Source of the DNA: CAVRUD01 sp963849635
Lineage (GTDB): Bacteria; Chloroflexota; Chloroflexia; Thermomicrobiales; UBA6265
Direction: 5' to 3'
Length of the DNA stretch: 64,000 nucleotides
Assembly: GCA_963849635.1 (NCBI GenBank)
Contig: CAWKIA010000015.1
Location: 14,166 to 78,165 of the forward strand
Shown: piece by piece, positions 17,031 to 26,180 of the stretch
Position numbering within the stretch: the stretch's first letter is position 1
How the letters are laid out: each line of letters opens with the position of its first letter
The notes under the pieces: generated by a model
Seen by the model: only the letters and a program-made list of their open reading frames with translations
Told to the model about the DNA's origin: nothing
The model's database searches: none
Position numbers and translations under genes: made by a program

Positions 17031-20000
17031 ATGGTCCCCCCGACAATGCGCTCTCTTATCCGCCGTCTGGCGGCCGCGTTCGTGGTCATGGCCATGCTCG
17101 CGGGCCCGCTGGCCGCGTCCGCCGCCCCGGCGCGCGCCCCGTCCCCCATCTCCGACACGTCCGACCGCCCCGCCGAGACTCGGCAGGACATCGCCGCAGC
17201 CCAGGAGGGTGCTGCCCTCGGCACGCCCGAAGCCGCCTCCGACCCGTCCATCGCCGATCGGGCCGAGGAGCCCGCGGCCGCCGACGAGCCTCCGCCGCCC
17301 GCCGAGGAGGCGCCGCCGGCCGCCGACGGAGCCGTCGCGGTCGAGACACCGCCGGCGCCGGCCGAGGCCCCGAGCGACCCTGCCGGCGAGGCGCCGCCCG
17401 CCGAGCCGGTGACCGAGCCCGTGCCCGCGCCGGCCACCGAGCCCGCGCCGGCCCCGCCGGAGCAGCCGCCGGTCGACGCCCCTGCCGGCGACCCGACCGC
17501 CGAGCCCGAGGACCCCACCGGCGGCCCGAGTACCGAGCCCGACGCCCTGGCCCCCGACGACGATGCCGCCGCAGAGCCAACCGAGGCCGGCACCGCCGAG
17601 CCCAAGGCCGACCAGGCCGACCAGGCCGAGGAGACCCCGACCCTGGCCCTCGCCGCCAACCAGCCGCCGGTCGCGGTCGCCGATGCCTACGCCGTCAAGC
17701 AGGGTGGGACCTTGACCGTGGACGCCGCTTCGGGACTGCTCGCCAACGACGCCGACGCCGATCTCGACCCCATCTCCGCGCTCGTCTCGTCCGATCCGCT
17801 GCCGAACGGCACGCTCGCCGCCAACGGCGACGGATCCTTCATCTACACCCCGAACGACGGGTTCACCGGCACGGAGACCTTCACCTACATCGTCTCCGAC
17901 GGGACCTTCGACTTCAGCGAGCCGGCCACGGTCACGATCACCGTCGCGGGCAACGGGCCCCCGATCGCGGTCAACGACGGCTACACCGTCGGGCAGGACG
18001 AGACCTTGTCGGTCGACGCCGCGTCCGGGGTGCTCGCTAACGACGCGGATCCCGACGGCGACCCGATCGCGATCACCGTCCTCCAGATCAGCGCGACATT
18101 GGGCACGGTGTCCGCCCTCTCCCCCGACGGCGCCTTCACCTACGACCCGCCGGCCGGCTTCGTCGGCACCGACAGCTTCGGGTACATCATCTCGGACGGC
18201 TTCGCCCAAAGCGGGTCCGCCACCGTCACGATCACCGTGGTTCCGGCGGGCAACGGGCCCCCGGTCGCCGGCGACGACGGCTACACCGTCGGGCAGGACG
18301 AGACCTTGTCGGTCGACGCCGCGTCCGGGGTGCTCGCTAACGACGCGGATCCCGACGGCGACCCGATCGCGATCACCGTCCTCCAGATCAGCGCGACATT
18401 GGGCACGGTGTCCGCCCTCTCCCCCGACGGCGCCTTCACCTACGACCCGCCGGCCGGCTTCGTCGGCACCGACAGCTTCGGGTACATCATCTCGGACGGC
18501 TTCGCCCAAAGCGGGTCCGCCACCGTCACGATCACCGTCGAGGCCAACGGCGCGCCGGTCGCCACGGACGATGCCTACAGCGTCAAGCAGGACGCGACCT
18601 TGGCCGTTGATGCCGCGGCCGGCCTCCTGACCAACGACACCGACCCCGAGGGCGACCAACTCACCGTCGAGGACGCCATCAATCCGGCGCACGGCACCTT
18701 GACCTTCGACGCCGACGGCTCGTTCGTCTACACCCCGGACGCCGGCTTCACCGGCACCGACGGCTTCCAGTACACCCTCTTTGACCAGACCGACAGCGCC
18801 ACCGCCAACGTGACGATCGAGGTCGTCTCGAACACGGGACCGGTCGCTACGGACGATGCATACACGGCTCATCAGGACACCCCGTTGACGGTCGCGGCCG
18901 GCGCGGGCGTGCTCGCCAACGACACGGACCCAGACGGCGACGCCCTGACGATCGACGGCTTCGGCGGCACCGCCCACGGCACCATCTCCATGGGTTCGGG
19001 CGGCTCGTTCGTGTACACCCCGGCGGCCGGGTTCGTCGGCACGGACGGGTTTGGCTACACTGTCACGGACGGCGGAGCCACCGACGACGCGGTCGTGACG
19101 GTCACCGTGCACGGCGGCAATCGGCCCCCGGTCGGCCAGGGGGACAGCTACGAGACGGTCCAGAGCCAGGTCCTGACCGTCGACGCCCCGGGCGTGCTCG
19201 CCAACGACACGGACTTGGACGGCGACCTGCTGCAGGTGGAGCGGTCGAGTGATCCCTCCCAGGGCAAGGTGCGGGTCTCCCGCAACGGGTCGTTCGTCTA
19301 CACCCCCGATCCCCAGTTCGTCGGGACCGACTCGTTCACCTACCGGGTGACCGACGGCGTCGCGACGAGCGGCGACATCACCGCCAGGATTGTCGTCGCG
19401 GCGCCGGTCAACACGGCGCCGGTCGCCGTCGACGACGCCTACACCGTCACCCAGGGCGCGATCCTCGACGTGGACGCGCCGGGGCCGTTCGCCAACGACA
19501 CCGATGCCGAGGGCGATCCCTTCGTCCTCGACTTCGTGGGAACCGTCGCCCACGGCACGCTCTTCGGGCTCGATCCCGACGGCGCCTTCACCTACACCCC
19601 GGACGCCGGCTTCGTCGGAACCGACTCGTTCGTCTACCGGATCAAAGACATTTCCGAAGGCCTAATCAGCACGTCAGGCACGGTCACGATCACGGTCGCC
19701 GCCGCCGAGCCGAACACCGCGCCCGTCGCCGTCGACGACGCCTTTACCGTGGGGCAAGGCGCCACACTGACGGTCGCTGTGCCGGGAGTCTTCGCCAACG
19801 ACGCCGACGCCGAGGGCGACCCGTTCGTCCTCGACTTCTCCGGGATCCCCACCAACGGCACACTCTTGGGGCTTGAGCTCGACGGCTCGTTCACCTATAC
19901 CCCGGACGCCGGCTTCGTGGGCACCGACTCGTTCACCTACGCCATCAAGGACATCGCCGAGGACCTGATCAGCCCGCGGGCCACCGTCACCATCACCGTC

Positions 20001-21454
20001 ACCGCCACCGGGACAAACACCCCGCCGGTCGCCGTCGACGACAGCGTCACCACCCCCAAGATGCGCCGGTGGTCATCGACGCCATCGCCAACGACTCCGA
20101 CCCCGACGGCGATGCCATCTCCTTCTCGGGCATCATCTCCGGTGACCACGGCATCTCCGAGTTCGTCGGCGACGGCACCCTCCGCTACACGCCGGACCCC
20201 GGCTTCACCGGCACCGACGCGTTCATCTACAACATCACCGACGGCACCGACATCAGCAACACCGCCACCGTCACCGTAACCGTCACCGCTGCCGACGCCA
20301 ACACACCGCCGACCGCGGCCGATGACAGCTTCACCACCCCGCAGGACACCGCCCTGTCCGTCCCCGCCCTCGGCGTCCTCGCGAACGATTCCGACGCCGA
20401 CGGCGACGCGCTGGAGGCGTCGCTCGCCCTGGCGACCGGCCCCGCGCACGGCACGCTGGACGCCCTCGTCCAGGACGGCTCCTTCCTCTACACGCCGGAC
20501 CTCGGCTTCGTCGGCAGCGACACCTTCCGCTACGGCGCCTTCGACCCGGACGGCGCCAGTAGCGATCCGGCCACCGTCACCATCACCGTGACCGCCGCGG
20601 TCAACACCCCGCCGGTCGCCGTGGACGACGCCTACACCGTCGCCGAGGACGGCACCCTCACGGTCGACATCGCCACGGGCGTCCTCGCCAACGATTCCGA
20701 CGCCGACGGCGACACCCTCTTCGCCGTCGGCGGTGGCCCCGCCGGCCACGGCTCGCTCGTCTTCCGGGCGGACGGCTCGTTCGACTACACGCCCGACACC
20801 GGCTTCAGCGGCACCGACACTTTTACCTACCAGATCACCGACGGCGGCTCCGTCGCCGATGACGGCCAGGTAACCATCACCGTCACCGCCGCCCCGCCCA
20901 ACGGATCCCCGAGCCCGGAACCTTCCCCAGACCCGTCCCCAGCCCCGAGCCCAGCACCAAGCCCGGAGCCGAGCCCCGAGCCGAGCCCGGACCCCTCCCC
21001 CGAGCCGACTGACCCCCCGACCGACGAGCCCACTGGCGAGCCGACCGAGGAACCCGGCGGAGAAGCGACCCCGACCGCACCCGCGACCCCGGCGCAGGAA
21101 CCGCCCGCAGGCGAAGGATCCGCCGAGGGGCCGGCCGCAACCCCGGGACAGCCTGGCAATCCCCCCGGCGGCCCGAACCCCGGCTCGCCCGTCGGCGGCC
21201 AAAGCCCGAGCCCGACCCTCCCGGCCGATCCGGCTGACGCCGACAAGAACTCCATCCCGACCCAGCGCGACGACGCGGCCAGCCCGGCGCGGGATCAGGC
21301 GGCCGGCTCCACCGCCAGCGAGCTTCCCCACACCGGCTCCGGCACCAACACCGCGCAGCACAGGGCGCCTTGGCTCTCCCTGGTCCTGCTCGCCGCCGGC
21401 CTCTTCGGTGCCTGGCTCGCCATTCGCCGCCGCGCTAGCACGGGCTGGCGGTAA
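17031..21454 (+). CDS. Sortase-anchored Ig-like repeat surface protein (LPHTG), one frameshift
   Basis: The product has a signal peptide (RRLAAAFVVMAMLAGPLAASA), an acidic Pro/Ala/Glu-rich stalk to about residue 205, then eleven modules of about 100 residues. Each starts NxxPVAVDDAYTV and contains GVLANDTDPDGD, GSFxYTPDAGFxGTDSFTY and ends in a VTITV strand, the pattern of cadherin-like/Ig-like (Big_9-type) domains. A Pro-Ser-Glu repeat stalk and a C-terminal LPHTG, hydrophobic segment and RRR tail follow, which is the layout of a sortase substrate. One base is missing near 20,057 (TTPK, then DAPVV expected), so the frame shifts in module 9. Corrected length is about 1,474 residues. ATG 17031 or 17046 is the start; no strong ribosome binding site is seen. 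Confidence 0.85.
17974..18538 (+). repeat. Perfect 265-bp tandem duplication inside the surface gene
   Basis: Bases 17974-18238 and 18274-18538 are identical, 300 bases apart, and encode modules 2 and 3 of the LPHTG protein. Only the first few codons of each module differ. Perfect identity of synonymous positions means a recent duplication or gene conversion. Confidence 0.9.
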
Positions 21455-21460
21455 CCGCAC

Positions 21461-21486
21461 GGGGGAGAGGCCGAAGACTCTCCCCC
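21461..21486 (+). terminator. Terminator-like hairpin after the LPHTG gene
   Basis: GGGGGAGAG (21461-21469) pairs perfectly with CTCTCCCCC (21478-21486), starting seven bases after the stop codon. There is no T-tract, but position and strength fit a transcription terminator. Confidence 0.6.
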
Positions 21487-21531
21487 AGCACACCCGACCA
21501 TTTCCGCCACCCATCCCATGGAGAGAAGACC

Positions 21532-21753
21532 ATGAATCCGCCACCCTCGATCGATCGACCGCATCCAATCGGCCTCACCTACGCCAGTTGGCATGCCCAC
21601 CTTGCCGCCCGCACCCGAACCACCCTCCTCTTCCTTCCGCGCCGGTCCGCCGCGCACACGGACCGGTCGTCACGGGGTGCCGAGCGGATCGCGCACCTCT
21701 CGACCGCGGAGTGGCTGGCGCACCTCTCCGGCTCGGGCCAGCGCGCGGCCTAG
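21532..21753 (+). CDS. Small hypothetical protein, 73 residues
   Basis: The frame begins MNPPPSIDRPHPIGLTYASW and contains LAARTRTTLLFLPRRSAA and LSTAEWLAHLSGSG. GGAGAGAAG stands just upstream of the ATG. The peptide is basic and has no membrane segment. It lies between the surface protein and the secreted cupin-like protein. I cannot assign a function, and it could be non-coding, but the good ribosome binding site favours translation. Confidence 0.45.
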   Translation: MNPPPSIDRPHPIGLTYASWHAHLAARTRTTLLFLPRRSAAHTDRSSRGAERIAHLSTAEWLAHLSGSGQRAA

Positions 21754-21846
21754 CGTGCCGAGGATCCCCAACCGCGCGACATCGCCCAACCGGCCGGCCC
21801 GAGCCGGCCCCGTCCATTCGATCACCAACGACCAAGGAGCTCTCCG

Positions 21847-22746
21847 ATGTCCCTCCGAAACCTCGTCGCCATCACCGCGCTCGTCATCACTACCCTGTTG
21901 ACACGCGGCGCCGGCGCTACCACCGAGACCACCGCACCGCCACCCGGCGTCTCCCCCTTCGTCCTGGCCAGCGCCACCCTCGACGTTCTCCCGTCCGCCC
22001 CGGCTCTGATCGGCATGGAGCGCGACACCTTCGCCCCCGGCGCCAGCCGCGCCATCGATGTCGGCGCCCACGGCAACGTCGCCGTCCTCGAATCGGGCGA
22101 ACTGACCCTCACCTTCGATCACGAAACGGCCATCACCCGTCCCGCCACGGCCACGACCCCGAGCGCCACGCGGCAGATCGCGGCGGGGGCGGAATCCGTC
22201 ATCGCCGCCGGCGATGCGCTCTACCTGCCCGGCGGCGGCACCGGCACCATAAGTAATCTGGGCACGCAGCCCGCCGCGCTCGTCGTCGCCTTCATCGGCG
22301 TCCTCGAAGGTGACCCGTCCGGTCCGCCTCCCGCCGGTCCGGAAGGCGTCAGCGCGGAGCTCCTCGCCCTCGGGTTCACCGAGACGGTCCCCGCCGCGCC
22401 GGGCGTCCTGGCGATGACCCGCCTCGGCCTCGATGCCGGCGCCGTCTTCGCCAGCGACGGTGCAACCCCATCCCTGCGCCTCATCGTCGCCGAGTCCGGC
22501 CCCGTTGACGTCACCTTCGACGCCGCGGTCGTCGTCACCCGCGCCGCCTCACACACCCCGGAACCGACCCCGGCCGGCCAGCCGATCCGGCTCAATGCGG
22601 GCGACGTGGTCCTCGTGCCCCCGTCCGCCAGCGGCGCGTTCACCAACCCGGGGCCGGCCACCCTCACGCTGCTCACCGCCAGCCTGCAGGAGGCCTCGGC
22701 CGGTGCCGAAGAGTCCGTTTCCATGGAAACGGGCACGACTCGCTAA
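21847..22746 (+). CDS. Secreted protein with two cupin-like domains
   Basis: This 299-residue protein starts with a signal peptide (NLVAITALVITTLLTRGAGA). Two similar beta-barrel-like halves follow. In each, a strand with a Gly-rich turn (SRAIDVGAHGNVAVLESGEL; GLDAGAVFASDGATPSL) precedes an AGDALYLPGGGTGTISNLGTQPA-type stretch (second half AGDVVLVPPSASGAFTNPGP), the layout of cupin domains in secreted proteins. Metal-binding histidines of classical cupins are not evident, so catalysis is doubtful. AGGAG is 8-9 bases before ATG 21847. A perfect hairpin follows the gene. Confidence 0.75.
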   Translation: MSLRNLVAITALVITTLLTRGAGATTETTAPPPGVSPFVLASATLDVLPSAPALIGMERDTFAPGASRAIDVGAHGNVAVLESGELTLTFDHETAITRPATATTPSATRQIAAGAESVIAAGDALYLPGGGTGTISNLGTQPAALVVAFIGVLEGDPSGPPPAGPEGVSAELLALGFTETVPAAPGVLAMTRLGLDAGAVFASDGATPSLRLIVAESGPVDVTFDAAVVVTRAASHTPEPTPAGQPIRLNAGDVVLVPPSASGAFTNPGPATLTLLTASLQEASAGAEESVSMETGTTR

Positions 22747-22776
22747 ATCCCCGCCGGATGACAGCCGCGCATCGAA

Positions 22777-22804
22777 ACGGGGAGGGCGATATCGCCCTCC
22801 CCGT
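22777..22804 (+). terminator. Perfect 14-bp palindromic hairpin
   Basis: Bases 22777-22790 and 22791-22804 are perfect reverse complements (ACGGGGAGGGCGAT and its complement). The dyad lies about 30 bases after the stop of the cupin-like gene and has no unpaired loop in the DNA. It probably ends that transcript; there is no T-tract. Confidence 0.6.
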
Positions 22805-22833
22805 CGCATTCCAATTGAGGTATCCGGTCCCGC

Positions 22834-22935
22834 CTACAGCCCGGCGCAATCCCCGGTCTTGGCCCCGCCGACGGTGTTGTTTTGTCCCAAGTTGGTCACC
22901 GGGCCGTTGCCCGAACAGGCGAGGTCCGCCTCGAT
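22834..22935 (-). pseudogene. C-terminal relic of a secreted beta-helix-type protein
   Basis: The minus strand reads ADLACSGNGPVTNLGQNNTV then GGAKTGDCAGL and a stop. The C-x-GN-x(2)-P ... NTV-x-G-x-KTG-x-C-x-GL ending is the usual C-terminus of secreted right-handed beta-helix or polymorphic-repeat proteins in such genomes. A stop codon lies directly upstream in the same frame, so only about 33 residues survive. Confidence 0.45.
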
Positions 22936-23350
22936 CTAGGTGCGCCCCCAATCGATACGGATGACCGGGAGGGTCAATCCGGCCGGGTTGGGCCATGCAC
23001 CCCACGACATCCGGCGGATCTTCGCGCCGGTGTGACCGGACTCGGAGCCTGTCCGGGGAGTGCCCGGGGCGCCGGGTCGATCGTCGACTGGCGCGTGGGC
23101 GCGTTTCGTGGCATCGTCAACGTGGCGTCGTTGAAACCGATCTTCGCTCTTGAGGGGCTATAGCAGTATGGCAGGCATCTACACCACGACGATCTAAGCG
23201 CTCGCGCGAACTCGCGTGGTGACGGGCCTCCGCGCCCATCTCATCCCGAAACCATCACCATCCGCTCCCTCCGAGTCGCCGCGAGCGTCCCCCATGGACG
23301 TTCCGATGTTGCGTGTCTTTCCGCGCGACGTGCGACCCGAAGGACCGTGG
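22936..23350. other. Intergenic region before the MFS gene
   Basis: About 415 bases without a gene I can support. The frame at 22882-23163 has no ribosome binding site and looks like noise. Confidence 0.4.
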
Positions 23351-24541
23351 ATGTTCGCTCGCCGCAAATCCCAGGGCTGGACCACCACCGAGCGCGTCGC
23401 CTTCGCCGCATTCCTCGGCCAGCTCTACTTCTACCTGCCCGCCGCCACCCCCTACCTCCTGGCCCGCGACCTCAGCCTGACCCAGATCAACAGCCTCCAG
23501 ACGGTCCTTATCCTCAGCCAACTGTTGCTGGAGGTCCCGACCGGCATCGTCGCCGACCGGTTCGGCCGCCGCTGGAGCCTCATCCTCGCCGCCGCCTTCC
23601 TGGCCGTGGCAGAGACCGGCTTCCTCTTCGCCCGCGATTACCCGACCTTCGTCCTCGTCCAAATCGTCACCGGGCTGAGTTTCGCCCTCGCCTCCGGCAG
23701 CCGCGACGCCCTCGTCTACGAGTCGTTGCCGCCCGACAACCGCACGGAGCGGATGCACCGGGCGAATGGGCTCATCGGCGCGGCTACCCAGACCGGCAAC
23801 CTCCTCGCCTTCGCCGCCGGCGGCGTCCTCGTTGCCAGCCTGACCGTCGGCCGCATCTCGGCCGCGATCGTGCTCACCATCCTGATGCTGATCGCCGCCC
23901 TCGTCGCGACCGCCACCATCCGCGAACCCAAAACCTCCAGCGGGTCCGCCCATCCCCGCGCGATGATCGCGATGCTCCTCGACGGCATCGGCCTACTCCG
24001 CCAGAACCCAGGCCTGCGCCGGATCGTGCTCCTCGCCCTCCTGACCCAGTCCTTCGGCGCCTACCTGCTCTTGCTCTATCAGGCCTACTTCCTCGACCTG
24101 GAGGTGCCCGGCGTCTGGTTCGGTCTGGCCCTCGCGATCGGGTCGGGCCTGGGCATCGCCGGTCAGCGGTACGCCTACCTGCTCCCCCGAAAGCTTGGAG
24201 CTCGCCGCGGGGTCCTGCTCGCCACGATCGTTCCCGGCCCGCTCTACCTCCTAATGGCAGTCACCACCCACCCCGCGCTCGCGGTTGCCCTCTTCTGCCT
24301 CCTGTGGGGCGCCATCCTGGTCGCCCCGCCCTTGCTCTCCGGCTACACCAACGCCCTCATCCCGGACGGCTACCGCGCCACCGCCCTCTCCCTGATCAGC
24401 CTGCTCGTCTCGATCTACCTTGTCGTGATGGGCCCGCTCCTGGGCGCCATCGCCGACCGCTCGGTCGCAGCCTCGTTCGCGCTCATGGGTGCGCTCGTCC
24501 TCGCCGGCGCCCTGACCATCCGCATCGACGATGTGGCATAA
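23351..24541 (+). CDS. Major facilitator superfamily transporter
   Basis: This 396-residue protein has about twelve hydrophobic segments. The loop between segments 2 and 3 carries the MFS signature in the form GIVADRFGRRWSLIL. A second motif, LVYESLPPDNRTERMHRANG, resembles the DALV-ES/xRG loop of MFS proteins annotated as efflux or sugar carriers. ATG 23351 is chosen for GAAGGA seven bases upstream; the frame stays open to 23216, but that part is polar and lacks a ribosome binding site. Substrate unknown. It stands as a single gene followed by a small hypothetical gene. Confidence 0.88.
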   Translation: MFARRKSQGWTTTERVAFAAFLGQLYFYLPAATPYLLARDLSLTQINSLQTVLILSQLLLEVPTGIVADRFGRRWSLILAAAFLAVAETGFLFARDYPTFVLVQIVTGLSFALASGSRDALVYESLPPDNRTERMHRANGLIGAATQTGNLLAFAAGGVLVASLTVGRISAAIVLTILMLIAALVATATIREPKTSSGSAHPRAMIAMLLDGIGLLRQNPGLRRIVLLALLTQSFGAYLLLLYQAYFLDLEVPGVWFGLALAIGSGLGIAGQRYAYLLPRKLGARRGVLLATIVPGPLYLLMAVTTHPALAVALFCLLWGAILVAPPLLSGYTNALIPDGYRATALSLISLLVSIYLVVMGPLLGAIADRSVAASFALMGALVLAGALTIRIDDVA

Positions 24542-24645
24542 CGGTTGGACAAGCTCCTCGGCGTCGTACCGGCGACGGCGTGGCATCGGACGTGCGGCAG
24601 GCATCGGGCGGGTGATACATCGAAAGATGCGCGAGGGGAGCGGCC

Positions 24646-24918
24646 GTGTTCGAGATGGCCTTCGAGATCTGGCAGCAGCGAGACAGCGGCGAGCGCTACC
24701 TGGTGGGCTGCCGCTCCGGGGCGGCGTACGTCGTGGTCGGCCCGCTGAGCCCGACCGAGGACCCACGCCGGGCCCTGGAGCAGCGCGCCCCCCGGCGCTA
24801 CACCGGCGCCGCCATCGCCGACATGCACTGCCACCCCGAGCGCTACCGGCGGGAATACGCGACCGACCAGGACGGGCGGGCCGTGCTCGTCGAGGACCCC
24901 GAGGACCCAGGCGCCTAA
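24646..24918 (+). CDS. Hypothetical protein, 90 residues
   Basis: The frame starts at GTG 24646 with GAGGGGAG just upstream and reads MFEMAFEIWQQRDSGERYLV ... YTGAAIADMHCHPERYRREY ... AVLVEDPEDPGA. Mixed composition and a good ribosome binding site favour a real small soluble protein. No family recognised. Confidence 0.6.
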   Translation: MFEMAFEIWQQRDSGERYLVGCRSGAAYVVVGPLSPTEDPRRALEQRAPRRYTGAAIADMHCHPERYRREYATDQDGRAVLVEDPEDPGA

Positions 24919-25087
24919 TCCGGAGCACCGTGGCCAGGGATTGCTCTCCCGGCCCATCTTGGTTGTTATCACCAGCGCCGATTGAGAACGTCCAAGATCG
25001 GCGACGCCCCGGAGAGTCCCCTCCGCGCCGTCCGGGACGTTAGATGGCCCGCTACCGCGCGGGGACGGTCGGGGCGTCCGGGTTCGT

Positions 25088-25699
25088 CTACGCCGCTGCG
25101 GCCGCGAACGCGGCGGACTCGCATCGCGGCAGGCAAATCGTCGGCGTACCGAAGACTGTGCAACAGGCGGTGCCTACCACCACACAGAAGCTGCCCTCGG
25201 CGCACTCTGCACTCGAAGCGCAGGACGTTTCGGGGCATACGGATGGCGTGAAGCAAACGCCGCCGCCCTCGATCGTGGAACCGCAGAGGCATCCCGACCC
25301 GCACTCTTGGTCGCCCGCGCATGCGTTGGCTCCGGCACAGGTCGGGTCGGGGTTTGTGTTGAGCGGGGGTAGCGTCGTGGTAGTGGTCGTTGTGGTCGTG
25401 GTCGGGGCAGCCGTGGTGGTCGTGGTCGTGGTCGGCGACGTGACGGTGCCGGTGCAATTACCCAGCGGCATGCAGCGGCTGTTGCCGTTGCCGAAGACGC
25501 AGCAGACGCAGCCGTTGGTACAGACGCCGGGGTTGGCGGCGCACACCTTGTTGCCGCACTGGGCCTGCGTGACCTGGGCCCTGCTCGACCGGGCACCGAG
25601 CAGCCCGGCGGCGAGCGCGCCGATGCCGCCGAGGACGCCGCGGCGCGTTCGTCGCCTGGCGAGCGAGCGGGTGAGGGAATCGAAGCGTGACACATCCAT
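25088..25699 (-). CDS. Tat-exported Cys-rich protein with a Thr linker
   Basis: The 203-residue product starts MDVSRFDSLTRSLARRRTRR with the twin arginines of a Tat signal and a hydrophobic stretch ending SSRAQ. Two Cys-rich segments flank a poly-Thr linker of about 30 residues. The second segment (NPDPTCAGANACAG ... GSGCLCG ... GGGVCF ... EGSFCVVVGTACC) is clearly related to the Cys-rich domain of the paralogues at 58,992 and 61,153. The order here (Cys, Thr linker, Cys) differs from theirs (Cys, Thr linker, Ig-like). ATG 25699 is chosen because AAAGGGG stands six bases upstream. Role unknown; a cell-surface disulfide-stabilised domain is inferred. Confidence 0.8.
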   Translation of the reverse strand: MDVSRFDSLTRSLARRRTRRGVLGGIGALAAGLLGARSSRAQVTQAQCGNKVCAANPGVCTNGCVCCVFGNGNSRCMPLGNCTGTVTSPTTTTTTTAAPTTTTTTTTTTLPPLNTNPDPTCAGANACAGDQECGSGCLCGSTIEGGGVCFTPSVCPETSCASSAECAEGSFCVVVGTACCTVFGTPTICLPRCESAAFAAAAA

Positions 25700-25867
25700 G
25701 CACATCCCCTTTAGATCGTCCGACCATGAACACCGCAACTGTCCGGCCGTCGTCCCGGCGGCTCCGGCCCACGACAACCATGCTACGGATCTCCCTGGAT
25801 GGGGGATAGGGGGGAAAAGTACGTACTCCCGCCTCGGATGACGGGGGGAATTACCATGGGCTTCGCT

Positions 25868-26041
25868 TCAAGGTGAATCTCGGTACCGTCTGCCGCTGCG
25901 CTGGGACCCGGCCAGCGCGATCGCCCGCGCCGAGGCACCCCGGGCACCGGCGAGGAGGGCGCCGAGGCCGGCGAGGATGCCGCGCCGGGTCTTGGCCACG
26001 GACATGGACTGGGTCAGGGAATCGAACCGTCGTGGGTCCAT
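25868..26041 (-). pseudogene. Orphan Tat signal fragment
   Basis: A 57-codon frame starts MDPRRFDSLTQSMSVAKTRR and GILAGLGALLAGARG, closely like the Tat leader of the gene at 25,699 (FDSLTRSLARRRTRRGVLGG). AAAGGGAA lies seven bases before the ATG, so the translation start is kept. After the leader only about 15 unrelated residues follow before the stop. I read it as a truncated relative; a short secreted peptide is the alternative. Confidence 0.55.
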
Positions 26042-26180
26042 TCGCGTTTCCCTTTGCTCTTTGATTTGGGCGGCCGTTGCGCAGCGAGGATGGGGCCCCT
26101 GTAGGGCAACATAACGGCGAGGTCAATCGGCCCCCCGCCCGTTCACCCCGGATTCTGGGAAGGCGCTGTCTTCGGCCGCA

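Noticed and set aside
16899..19553. 884-codon open frame on the minus strand
   Set aside because: It is antisense to the LPHTG surface protein, is Gly/Val/Arg/Asp-rich by codon mirror, and has no start context. GC-rich codon usage opens such frames.
22882..23163. 93-codon plus-strand frame
   Set aside because: No ribosome binding site, noise-like composition, and it overlaps the beta-helix relic on the other strand.
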